From Oncomelania hupensis (Eukaryota; Mollusca; Gastropoda; Littorinimorpha; Pomatiopsidae): a stretch of 64,000 nucleotides of DNA. The stretch spans positions 46,677,818 through 46,741,817 of the forward strand of contig CM072515.1 of the NCBI GenBank assembly GCA_036898135.1. The letters run 5' to 3'. The translations under genes and the position numbers were made by a program. Of the stretch, positions 1 to 10,435 are shown piece after piece (positions within the stretch are counted from its first letter, which is position 1; each line of letters begins with the position of its first letter). The notes under the pieces were generated by a model, which was not told the DNA's origin, ran no database searches, and worked only from the letters and a program-made list of their open reading frames with translations.

Positions 1-726
1 GCTATCGGCGAAGCTATTTATAGAAGCTTTGGTTGAGTCGGTGTGCTTGTAGAAGATATAATCGAAACACTGCAACTTTAAACAAACAAACAAACAACCA
101 AACAACAATAACAACACAAGCTATGTACAGCGATGAATAATTGCAAAATAGTCAATCCTCTAGATTATTAACTAGACTAATGACTGAAAACAGATGTATT
201 TAAATACAACAAAAACAAAAGGGTCGCCCACATACATATAAAATAGGACTGTAAGAGGAGCTTCCCACTATATTTCGTAAATAAATAAACAATATAATAA
301 ATAAATAAATAAATTAATTAATTAATTAATAGTGGTTTTTTTATTTGCTTTGTTTAGTAATGATTGTTTTGTGCTGTTTTATGTTACACTTTGCTTTGCA
401 GTTTTGAATATTTGTTGTTACGTATTTTCATCTTTGTGGTCAATTAGTTAATTTACTTATACTTTTAGTTGCCTACTAAATTGTTGGGCAACATTTAGTT
501 TTACTTTTTTTTGTCTAACAGGCCTACTAATTTGGTATTTTCTTTATCTTTGATGTTCCTGATGCTTTTGTTTGTTCTTTGCTTATTTTAATTACAATGT
601 ATGTTTGTTTTTGTTGTTGTTGACAGGAAAGTGATTGTTACACTTTAAACTGTGTAAAACGACCAGCAGTGAGTGTAGTCGGGCAGACAGCGGGCAGCCA
701 GTTGGGCAGGGAGCTCGACAACAATC
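1..726 (+). promoter_or_regulatory. 5' flank / 5' UTR of the myogenic factor gene
   Basis: AT-rich sequence with short A/T repeats (280-330) leads up to the start codon. A TATAAAAT-like box lies at 237-244, which would place a start site near 265-275 and give a 5' UTR of about 450 nt. This is only a motif match, because A/T-rich DNA makes such boxes often by chance. Composition changes to GC-richer sequence from about 660. No upstream exon can be supported. Confidence 0.25.
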
Positions 727-1848
727 ATGATGATGATGACGGATTACCGCAGCTGCCGCTACGACCACAATGCGGCAGTGTTCGGCGGTGCGGCAGCGCC
801 AGGCGGCGGTCCGTACAACGGTGGTGACTTTTCTGACCCCCGTACCTTGATGGACATCTCGTACTCTCATCATGGACACCCAGGCCCCCACCAGGAGGTG
901 TTCGGTCCACAGGCCTATTCACGAGGCTTGAGTCGCCAGTACAGTGACGTGTACGGCTATGGACCCTCAAATTCATCCTTCTCACCCCCACAACCCCCCT
1001 TTTTCCCCCCTGACCATCAGCACCCAGCATCCCTCGACTTCCGCTCTCGCGCACCCGTGACGTCATCAGCGTCATCGTCAGTGTCGTCATCAGTGGATAA
1101 GGACAAACATTTTCTGAGTAAAGAGGAAGATTCTAACAACAGTAGCAAGTCACAACACAGCCCTAACCACAACCACAGTCACAGCCATACCCTTAGTAGC
1201 TCCAGCAACACCACCACCAACAGCAGAACAGGGGTAGCCCTGGCAGACAGCAGTGTGACGGACGGCAGCAGCTCGCCAGCCAAACACCGCTGTTCACCCG
1301 CCCCGCTCTCCGCACGCTGCCACGACGTGAATCACGGAACGCCTGCAGGCCAAGGGGGATCAGGCGGGTCAGGGTGCGGACTGGACGACGACCTGAGTGA
1401 CGACGGAGGTGATAAAGATACGGGAGGTTCCCAGATGTCGGACGACTCGTCAGACGAACACCTGCCGCATGTGCTGGCGCCTGGCTACCACGGGCCTAAC
1501 CGTCGGTGTCTACTGTGGGCCTGCAAAGCCTGCAAGCGTAAGACGGTAGCCGTGGACCGTCGCAAAGCCGCCACCATGAGAGAACGGCGACGACTTAAGC
1601 GAGTCAACGAAGCCTTCGAGACTCTTAAACGCCGCACCTGCCCCAACCCCAACCAGCGACTGCCCAAAGTGGAGATCTTGCGCAACGCCATCGATTACAT
1701 CGAGAGTTTGGAGGAACTGCTGCACGGATCGCGCGTTGCTAGGGGCGATAGCGACGTCACGCCGGTCAATGCCGCCTGCGGACCAGGGGCAGGAAACTCC
1801 AACACCAACGACGCCAACTCTTCCTCCAGCGGCGGCTCCGACTACATG
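727..1848 (+). CDS. MyoD/MRF: Myogenic regulatory factor (MyoD family bHLH), exon 1
   Basis: This exon codes for residues 1-374 of a nuclear transcription factor that, in this family, pairs with E-proteins, binds CANNTG E-boxes and commits cells to muscle. Start: the first of four tandem Met codons. Residues 1-215 are low-complexity (His, Ser, Asn, Gly, Pro) with an HNHSHSH stretch. An acidic patch (D220-D231) precedes the Cys/His-rich region (H248-K272, motif [12 protein letters not shown]), the hallmark of the family. The basic region [13 protein letters not shown] (278-290) holds the myogenic Ala-Thr pair at 282-283. Helix-loop-helix runs to LEELL at 328-332. A Ser/Asn/Gly linker follows. 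At the place of mouse MyoD Lys124 there is Arg292 (LKRVNEAF). Read-through past the donor would add only two codons before a stop. Family certain; orthology to one vertebrate paralogue is not meaningful. Confidence 0.97.
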
Positions 1849-2879
1849 GTGAGTTAATCACCATTCACACCATTTTCATTATGTTCCAAGATTATTTATT
1901 TATTTATTGTATGACTGCTGCCCGTTCATGCCAACTGACTAGATTGATGTATATATTTCTATACATTGTCTTGCAGGCAGCTTGAGTTAGATGCTGCTTC
2001 GGCCAGCGCCTTAATGAAGAAAAACCTTAGGCTGTATGAGATTAAATAATAAATTAATAAATAAATAGGGTTGTCACGGTTACCATGATAGTGCTGATTG
2101 GTTTTGAGGACTAGAGCTTTATTATTTAATGAATTTCTGGGGTAGAAAATTGTTTTATTAATTTATCTTAGGCACTTTGAGAACACCAGATGGAAACTCA
2201 CCTCTTCACTAAATTGAACAGTGTCTGTGTTCAACTTCATTCTATAAGCGATTATGAATTCGTGGGAATTTTGTCTTATTTCCCCTATTTGTTTTAGTTC
2301 TTTTATTGTTGGTTTTGTTTGAAATTTATTTGCCTATTTTCCTTTTTGTGCGTGTTGGTTTTTGTTTTGAACTACAATTGTGTGCGTGTGTCGAAATGTT
2401 TTTGTGTATGTGTGGCTATAGTGAACTATAAATATGCAAGATATATAAGGTATTTCATTATCAGTATGAAGATGGGGGATCCGGGAGAGGTCGAGGAGTG
2501 AGGGTACGGGCATCATTGAGTGCTATGAGCTTGAAAGGAACGAATAACCACAGTACACATTTGAACAGCATTTTTAAATAAGATTGGCTATCTGTGCGTA
2601 TTTGAACGTTTTGAATTACTTGTAGCGTAAACTTTCATGTTGTCAGTTTGCCCAGCTTATATTGACGTAGCAGTTCGCAGTTCACATTGTCAAATAGTAT
2701 TGAATTGCTGAAACACAAGATGGAGTCATCCCACTATGGCCTGATTCAGGCTGATTGTCCAAATCCACATATGGGAATAATGCAGCTGAGATAGGTACCC
2801 CGAAATGTTTAGAGATAGGTGGGAGCAATGGGAAGTCTAACTATGGAATTTCACTACTTTTGGATTTTTGTTTTATAAT
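1849..2879 (+). other. Intron 1, 5' segment
   Basis: This segment begins with a consensus donor GTGAGT directly after the Met374 codon. The rest is AT-rich with short TTTA/AATA runs near 1895 and 2045. I see no gene, no structured RNA and no recognisable transposon here. Confidence 0.6.
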
Positions 2880-3350
2880 ACAGGATGCTATATACGCGCC
2901 TTTCCCCAAATCAATCAGGCTCAAAGCGCGGCGATCTATACCAACATACACGCTCACCTGTCTCATCCACCCTCACTCACACCAAATACACACCCATCAC
3001 TCAAACAGGTGGTGTAAAGGCAGGGATATCGCTATTAGAAGACGGAAAGAAAATCGAATTTTTATTTTTGAATTTTTTTATATTGGCTGCGTCCTGTACC
3101 ATTATTGAAGGGAGGGAGGAAACCTGAGTGCCCGGAGAAAACCCTCGGTGACCTCAATAGTCTCGTACCTAAGTCACATACGTTCGCCCCTTGCGGGAAT
3201 CGAACCCGCGACCTTCGGCATAGGAATCCGGCGACTTATCCACTGCGCCACAAGGCCACCCCGTTTTAATGCTTAAACTCATACTGAACTAATTTATGCC
3301 ACACAAATACACCCAGCATGCACTAGGCCCCTTTCTCCTCATTGCAGGTT
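2880..3350 (-). mobile_element. tRNA-derived SINE (antisense to the gene)
   Basis: Read on the minus strand, 3262-3187 looks like a tRNA head: an A-box-like TGGCGCAGTGG, a perfect B box GGTTCGATTCC and a mostly pairing acceptor stem, but the anticodon arm does not fold properly, so it is not a working tRNA gene. A core with CCCGGAGAAAACCC (plus strand 3137-3150) follows and recurs at 33.5 and 58.0 kb. The distal part (2885-3100) matches 41.53-41.74 kb. The flank at 3298-3350 matches the complement of 23.67-23.73 kb. The outer limits are uncertain. Confidence 0.7.
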
Positions 3351-4177
3351 GCTCAAGGTTTGATTAAAGCCTTTAAACATTCTGCACAAACAAATTTCAA
3401 TTCAAAGTGATCGCATGCGATTCCGTTCTCAGTATTTTTGTTTTCTTTCTTTTCTTTCTTCCTTTCTGGTTATTACTTATTTATTCAAACATTTTTAGCG
3501 CCATATTTCTTGCAAATCTAAAATGTCTTTAAAACGATTGCTTAGTCCTTTCGAATTATTGGAATCTGCCGTAAAGACAACTTAGACAGGTATCAATTAT
3601 TGTGTTGCTTTTAAGATAAAGTATGACGCTTAAGCAGTTTAATAACAGACTCCAGAGTTGAAATTATCTGTAAGTAGCAAAAACCAAAACAGTGCCGTTC
3701 CGCCAAAATCTGCCTAAATTAACTATAACGATTATAACTTCAGTGTTTTAAAACTAGCAGCCTATTATTGAGTTACGAGTGCTGAAAATACGTATAAACT
3801 AAGCAGTGCTTCCTGTGTTTTAAATGGTCTAAATATCCAGCCATGCGTTGAAAGGCGAAGTGATAATTCACACATAGCCCTGCCCTCCACGCGCACCCTG
3901 ACCCTTGCCCTTATCGCTTACACGCGTGCAGCTAAGGGCGGCCAGCTTAGTGATTGGTACCTCCATGAACCCTCACACTTACCCGGGAATCACTGCTCCC
4001 CCCCCCCTTCTTTTCTTTCCCAACTCTACACTCCATATCCTTTGGTGCCACATCCCTTAAGTGAATACTCAGTTTATTCTTGAAATGAAAATGGAGTTTA
4101 TTGTTCTGTTTTAGTTTAACTTGTGTAAATCCCACACTGTGCAAAAGCGGTAGTCGAAAGTGAGAGAAGATAGAGAT
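3351..4177 (+). other. Intron 1 segment without recognisable features
   Basis: Unique-looking AT-rich sequence with a C homopolymer near 4000-4008. Short open frames on both strands have no family resemblance and look like chance. Confidence 0.5.
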
Positions 4178-4337
4178 GTTACATTACATTACATGATTAT
4201 TGCTTTAGGTCCAGCGGACTCTTCCGAGCCAAATCAGGACCGGACAACCCCTGATCCGCATAAAAGATCTGCTGAAACAACCCTAGTGGTAAAACTGAAA
4301 GCTCTCCACCAGCCAGTCACTTTACAATAAAGACATA
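4178..4337 (-). mobile_element. LINE 3' end fragment, I-like family
   Basis: The complement reads from CTTTATTGTAAAGTGAC, through GTCCTGATTTGGCTCGGAAG and TCCGCTGGACCTAAAGC, to a (TGTAA)n tail. It is the 3' end shared with copies at 6.5, 17.2-17.8, 45.4, 54.0-54.6 and 55.0-55.6 kb. Only the terminal 160 bp remain, as expected for a 5'-truncated insertion. Confidence 0.8.
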
Positions 4338-4923
4338 CTTGCCTGCATCAATAATTGAAGTTTATTTTGTGATTTATTGTTTATGTATGTATTTATTAGT
4401 ACAATTTATTGTATGGCTTTTGATATTACTTTATTTCAAGTACCGAATTCACGTCGATAGTTTCCATCATTTAGTGGAGTTAGCTCCTTGCTTCTTAACA
4501 ATTTGCTGTAACATAAAAACCACCACTCCCTCGGTCCAGGTCACTTTCAGTAGCGAGGTATCTCAATGTCAAGGTCAGATGGCAGGAAGCTTGTCTAGTT
4601 CGTTTTTTCCCACGGACAACCACTACCACTGGACGATGGGGCAAGCGTCTCTGGTTACGTTCAATAGCCTTTGATGGGTTAATGTTTTACGTTCCAGGTC
4701 TTTGATGGATTAATGTTGGTCACGGTCCGTGCACTCGTCCACATACAAACATCTCGCATGACCAACGTGTTCTGGTCTGACGTGGGAAATGAGTTCCTTC
4801 CAGTGTTTTTGTATTGTTTCTCTAGGTCGTGAATGTTACACACCCCATTTCTTAGTGGCTGAGCAATTGCACATTTTAAGTTTAAGTTTTAAGTATTTAA
4901 ACCTATATTCTGTGTGTGTGTGG

Positions 4924-4967
<44 letters not shown>

Positions 4968-5118
4968 TTGTGCGTACTTGTATAACCGCACAACTAGGGA
5001 TTTGTTTTTCATATAAACGTGATAACAAATGGGGTAGTTGAAAAAAAATTGGAAAGCAAAAATCTTCCCCAGTTTTTTTTTTAGTTTAGAACATATTTTC
5101 CACTCAAAACGGTATAGC
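4338..5118 (+). repeat. Intron sequence with a (TG)n microsatellite
   Basis: A (TG)n run occupies about 4927-4960. The remainder is AT-rich with no recognisable gene. The frame at 4339-4674 is open but has no known motif. Confidence 0.6.
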
Positions 5119-5195
5119 ACAACATCATCAGCCCTCCAAGCAAAGTCCTCCTGAAAATAATTCTCAACAGGTTGAAACCCAACGTTGAACAATTC
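5119..5195 (+). pseudogene. RTE-clade LINE reverse transcriptase fragment
   Basis: In one frame this stretch reads SKVLLKIILNRLKPNVEQF, which closely resembles the palm-entry motif of RTE-clade reverse transcriptases (pattern SK-hydrophobic-ILNRLKP). Only about 25 codons are left. The next RTE sequence is the C-terminal end at 6585, beyond an unrelated LINE fragment, so about 1 kb of RTE coding sequence is missing between them. Confidence 0.55.
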
Positions 5196-6570
5196 ATAGA
5201 ACCCCGCTTATGATTGTGTTCTCAATCCAGATTTTGTTCGGAAATTTGAAGCCAAACCTAACACAATTCCTCCGTTTGGCATCAGAATGCAAGCTCATTT
5301 GGAAAAAGCAGGCATTGATGTTGATTCCATCAACGATGATGTGCTTCAGACTGAAGCTCCTCCATGGAAATTATATACCCCAAACATTAATTGGCATTTG
5401 TCCGCCTTTCTCAAAAACAATACATCTGAAACCGTCTATAACCAGCTTTATTTAGAACAGTGTGCTTTATACCCAGGATAAAACTTTTTACAGACGGGAC
5501 AAAGAAATGTGATTCAGTTGCTGCTGCGTCGGTCTCTGGGAGACACTTAGACCAGCCTTTGCAACAGCGTTTACCTGATTTTTGTTCTGTTTATACAGCT
5601 GAGCTCAAGGCAATTCATCTCGCTCTGAAACAAGTTTATCAATCCAAAAGAACCTCGTTTTTAATCATATATGATTCATTGTTAGCACTTCAGGCTCTTT
5701 CCACGAGAAAGATATCACACCCTTTTCTGGCAGAGATCCATGATCTCCATACACAACTTGTCTCTGATGGTAAAAAGATAGTTTTTATGTGGGTCCCTGG
5801 TCACATGGGCATCCGCGGCAACATTGCAGTGGACAAAGCGGCTAAAGATGCTCTGCATCTCGATTTCCCTTCAGAGATTTGCCAATTTGTTCCTTACTCT
5901 GATCTGCGTTGTATGACTGGATCTTATTGTAAACGGCTGTGGCAGACTGACTGGTCTAACCATATTAACAACAAATTATTTCAAATTCTTCCGGATTTGT
6001 CAGCTTCTTTGCCTAACTTTGCATCCACTCGCAAAGAATAAACAGTTTTGTCTCGCCTTCATATTGGGCATACTTATGTCACACACAGTTTCCTTTTAAA
6101 AGGAAAAGTACCACCATGGTGCTTTGCATGTGATCAATCCTTTTCTGTTCGCCATTTCATGTCTGAATGTGCTGATCTGATTGAAGAAAGAGAAACATAT
6201 TTTGGTTCAATACCTTTCAAAGAGATTTTTAAAGTATGTAAATGGTCAACACATGTTTCAATTTTTACATGATGTTGGTTTGTTTTATCGCATATAAATC
6301 ATGTCGTCATGTTTTGTTTTGTTTGGATTTTATTGATAGGACTGAATTTAGTTATTTGATTGAAGAAAGAACATATTTTTAATACATCTTTTTTAAAGAA
6401 GACTTTTCAAGAGGTGTCATGTGAAAGTTTGTTTGAGTATTTAAGAGTAATAGGCTTGTTTTTTAAGATTTGAAACATTTTGTAATATTTTAAGATAACG
6501 TCTCTCTGGTCCTGATTTGGCTCGGAAGAGTCCGCTGGACCTAAAGCAATAATCATGTAATGTAATGTAA
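5196..6570 (+). pseudogene. I-like LINE ORF2 remnant with RNase H, and its 3' end
   Basis: This is a 5'-truncated, non-functional retrotransposon. After part of the region behind the reverse transcriptase (YDCVLNPDFVRKFEAKP), one frame runs to about 5470 (5287-5481) and the reading then shifts to another frame for the RNase H domain (5478-5860). The four acidic residues are present: TDGTKK, AELKAIHLAL, YDSLLALQAL and VDKAAKDA, with HMG before the last. A TAA at 6039-6041 interrupts the C-terminal part, which resumes as LSRLHIGHTYVTHS with a Cys/His motif (CFACDQSF...HFMSEC). The end carries GGCTCGGAAGAGTCCGCTGG and a (TGTAA)n tail at about 6553-6570. RNase H downstream of the reverse transcriptase places it near the I/Nimb group; exact clade unproven. 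Confidence 0.85.
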
Positions 6571-6584
6571 TGACTGGAAGTCCT

Positions 6585-7145
6585 CTCCAGGATCGCACAA
6601 ACAACTGCTGTCCTGACAAGGTTGAAGCCCATTTGGAAAGACAAGACCATCAGTCTACATTCCAATGTAAGGCTGCTACACTCCCTTGTCATCTTCATCT
6701 TCCTATACTCTTTCGAAACATGGACCATCTCAGCAAACCTACAACGAAAAATACAAAGCATGGAGATGAGGTGCTACAGAAGACTTCTGGGCATTTCCAA
6801 TACCCAGCACATCACCATCGACGAAGTCCGACAGTCCATCACACAAGCCATTGGACAACTCGATGACCTGCTCACAGAAGTGAAGAAACGGAAACTCCGA
6901 TGGTATTGCCACGTCACCAGAGCATCATGCCTTGCAAAGACCATCCTGCAGGGCACAATGCAAGGAGGCAGAAAAAGAGGGAGACAGAAAAAGAGTGGGA
7001 GGATAACATTCGAGAATGGATTGTCTTGACACTGAGCGAAGCCATGAGGGTTGCTAAGGACAGACAAAGGTGGAGTACGCTGGTTAAACGATTATCTGTG
7101 GTGCCCCAACGACTTTCGAGTTACGGGATAGGATAGTATAGGATA
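6585..7145 (+). pseudogene. RTE-clade LINE, C-terminal ORF end and 3' tail
   Basis: The frame 6588-7029 gives the typical C-terminal region of RTE reverse transcriptase proteins: RLKPIWKDKTISLHSNVRL, FETWTISANLQRKIQ, MEMRCYRRLLGIS, KKRKLRWYCHVTR and TILQGTMQGGRKRGRQKK. A one-base slip near 7000 moves the last part (EWEDNIREWIV, DRQRWSTLVKRL) to another frame. The element ends in GCCCCAACGACTTTCGAGTT and an irregular (GGATA)n tail. The same 3' end occurs at 19.0-19.1 and 21.94 kb. It is broken and 5'-incomplete. Confidence 0.85.
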
Positions 7146-10100
7146 GGAAATATCGAGAAATTGCATCTTCCCAATTTGTCGGAAAATGTGGAAGACAAGT
7201 GTGTAAATCATACACACCTGTATAGTAAACTGCGCTACGAGAACAAAATCAAGTTTAAAGAGCAGATTGCCCCTCAATCTTGTAATCTTGTACTCATTCA
7301 TAAATCTACTTAATGTTATTAAATACGTTTGAGAACATTTGATTTGTAAATATTAACGAGAAAAAGACCATTCACTGTACCCTGTTTTGGTAACATTCCC
7401 GATTGATCGGCTTATACACGTGTGTGTGAGCGTGCGCGCGCGTGTGCGTGTGTGTGCCGATTTAGGTAAAAAATTGCGGTTGCAAAAAAATGGGGTTCTT
7501 ACTCTTTCCGTGAGAAACTGTCGCCAAGGACATGAAAAGCTCAATAATTCTGTTGGCACATTGCTTTGTCTTTCACTTTGCTCTGAGTACTTTCTTCCAG
7601 TTTCTCGTTTTTCTCCCTGTTTCATTTTCTCTTCCATGTTCTTCCCGGTTCTATGGCCCCCTTCTCTTTCCGTCTTCTTTCTTCTTGTTGGAGCATTGTT
7701 GGGCAAAGTTCTCAGCCTTGGTGTTTCCATTATTCTTCGTCTGTCGCCGCTCTCATTCTGTGTTTCAACTTTAGTCTCGCTCCCTCTTAGCTTAGCACGG
7801 CTCACTGTTAGCACCGCTAGCAAAGCCGAGCCGTCAGCGAGGGCGAGAGCGAAATGGTTTGAGACAAAACAGTTAAGATAAAAGCTGCTCTGACGGTGCT
7901 AGCGCTGGATTTACGGGGCTGGGGGAATTCCTGGAGCTGCTGCCACATTCTGTACCGGTCTCCCTGTGGTCTGGGCGACACCATGTGCAACTGAGACCAC
8001 AAGAGATGGCGCGTGGCTTCTAGTTCTAGCAAAGATCCTAGGGTCACCGAGAGCGTCTAGCTTCTAGTAAGCCTCTTGCAGTGTCATCGAGATGTCTAAG
8101 AGTTCAGAAAGATCGCCCAGAGTGTCTAAATTCCAGCAATTTCCTAGCAAGGTCTCTGAGAGTGTCTATCGTCTATCAAAGAGCTTAACATGCCCGTAGC
8201 AGGGTAGCCGAGAGCGGTTTAGGGTCTAACAGAGATGCTAAAACGGGAGAATCATACTTGAAGCCCAAACGGTTTAAGGCTTGCTAGTGAAGAGTGTGCA
8301 ACTCTGATGAGTTGCTTGAAACTCGGAGTGAGCATTGTACAGCTCTTTGGCAAGCACGGGAGGAATTCGGGGTCACAACTCATTTTTCCCTCCCAGACAT
8401 AATCGCCATCTCCATCTCGCCTTCCTTCCTCTCGCAAATTGTCTTCATGGCGGCAGCCAATTGTTTCCAATTGAGCGTGACTTCCCCTTCATGACTTACC
8501 GCCATCGTTTTCACTCTTGGCCGCAATCTTTTACTTAACCGCCATTTTGTTGCCCCCGGAGGGTTCTGTTGGGACTTCTTCTTCTTCTTCTAAACGATGA
8601 ATTACTTTTTATTCCCCATCCCCCATTCTTCCAGAAGCAATTGTACCTTCCTCTTTACTGTAATCTTGCTTTATTCAAGCATATTCTATTAAACGAACGA
8701 CACCTGTGATGACTTACTTGGTCTACCTTCCTGTTATAGTGCCGTTGGGCGTTTTCCTCGCAGTATGTTTTGTTAGGAGCTTCTTAATCGTGCCGTAGGT
8801 CCTATATTTTAACAACTTGAACATATTTGAATATAAGTCTATAGTACATGCTGATTAAATGTTCATATTATTACCTTTGAGCCCCTTCAGAAATTGAGCT
8901 GTGAAAGAGAACAATAGGAACCATACAGTATCTTTGAAACATCGTGACTGAAAGAAGAAGAAGAAGAAGAAGAAGAAGAAGAAGAAGAAGAAGAAGAAGA
9001 AGAAGAAGAATGCCCAAGGCTATAAGAGTGAGAAGTCAAGGTATTCGTTACGGTTTAATGCTGAACGTTCAGTGACGTTGCGCCGTCTCCGCTTTCCGTT
9101 GGTCGCCTGGCGTGCCTGACTGCATGATGGTTGAAAAAACGTCTCGTGTTGCCGGCACTCCGTCACAGCCCGTCACAACAACGCCGCCTAACTTTACACT
9201 CATTAGGCTGAGCCCTGTACGGAACCCCTTTCTCTCTAGCTCCTTCACAGCGTTCAATTGTGGCCATAACATGCGTACTTACTCTTAAAGTCCAGTTTTT
9301 TCAGAAACTTCCATGTTTGCATGTCCAGCAGAATAATATTTAATTCGTACTCGTATATATTATAAGGTTTCCTGCACAGCTGAGGCCCCACAGGATTTTT
9401 TCCGGAATTCCTGCACAGTCCAAAGATAAACTAGTCCCACACAAATAAGCTTAGTTCGTTTGTGATGAAAACTGCTTGGGAAAGTGCCGTGTGATGTAAC
9501 TGTCATTGTATTGCGATAGCGTCTTCTTCTTCACATCTTATAATTATTGTTTACATATTTTAACATCTTTGCAACTTTATCTCACAAACCAGCTCTTATG
9601 TGAGATTCATGTACAAAAATATACAAAATCCTGTTAGGCCTGGAATGTTCTAAAACAAAAAATGCTAATAAAAAAATGAGGTTGGCTACGTGCTCTTTAG
9701 AAAACCGATGTATTTCTCAGGCTCAGTAATCTGTGAGGCTGTGCTGTGAGGTTGGTGTAGTCACAGATACTGTTCTCGAGGTCTGCACATCTAACCCAGG
9801 CCGACAGCCCGTGATATGAACACTGTTCTATTTAGACAGCTTTTGTCTCAACTCGAACGTTATTGTTCTTATTTACTGAAGAAAAGTGGGCTGTTTATTT
9901 TCTCAAACGTTCTCAACTTATTGTTGATGTCCTCTGTGGCGGCGGCTTTCTTCTTCTTCTTCTTCTTCTTCTTCTTCTTCTTCTTCTTCTTCTTCTTCTT
10001 CCTCCTCCTCCTCCTCCTCCTCCTGTTTAACAGCTATTTCATCTTGTTGTTCCCTTAATTATTTCCTGTAGACTTCACCGTATGCTTTGAAAGGAATCAA

Positions 10101-10200
10101 TGTTTTCATTTGAACAGTGGTACTTGTACGAGTTTTACTATTTTGGGGGGGAAATACACAAGTTTCAAATAAATAAAAGCAATTGTTTTAAAGATAACAA
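7146..10200 (+). repeat. Intron 1 stretch, no gene; GAA/TTC microsatellites
   Basis: Contains (GAA)n at 8951-9010, (TTC)n at about 9948-10000 followed by (CCT)n to 10023, and a CT-rich block at 7560-7760 that creates long but meaningless open frames. At 8020-8240 phrases such as GAGAGTGTCTA recur loosely without a fixed period. I see no gene. Confidence 0.6.
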
Positions 10201-10435
10201 AATAAATAAATAAATAAAAATAAATATACTTTTGTTATCATAATGAAGATGATCCTGAGGTTGTACAAGTGCTTATTAATTTACTTCATTTTCTTTAACT
10301 CTTTCTTGAATTGCCTGTCTTTTTTATTTTTCTGTGAGTTTGGTCTCTCCTTCATCGTTCTTCTTCATCTCCTCTACCTACTCCATCCATCCCTCATCTC
10401 CAGTCTGTTGTCTTCCTTTCTCCTCCTGTTGCTGA

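Noticed and set aside
592..1090. Open frames on the minus strand overlapping exon 1
   Set aside because: They mirror the GC-rich coding sequence of the bHLH gene and show no family motif.
3187..3262. Functional tRNA gene on the minus strand
   Set aside because: A and B boxes are good, but the anticodon arm does not fold and the acceptor stem has a mismatch; a SINE core follows directly.
7353..7881. Overlapping 156- and 164-codon frames on both strands
   Set aside because: CT-rich sequence lacks stop codons; the products are Ser/Leu/Phe- or Arg/Glu-rich with no motif.
8010..8240. Apparent repeat of GAGAGTGTCTA-like phrases
   Set aside because: Spacing and sequence are too irregular to call a tandem repeat.
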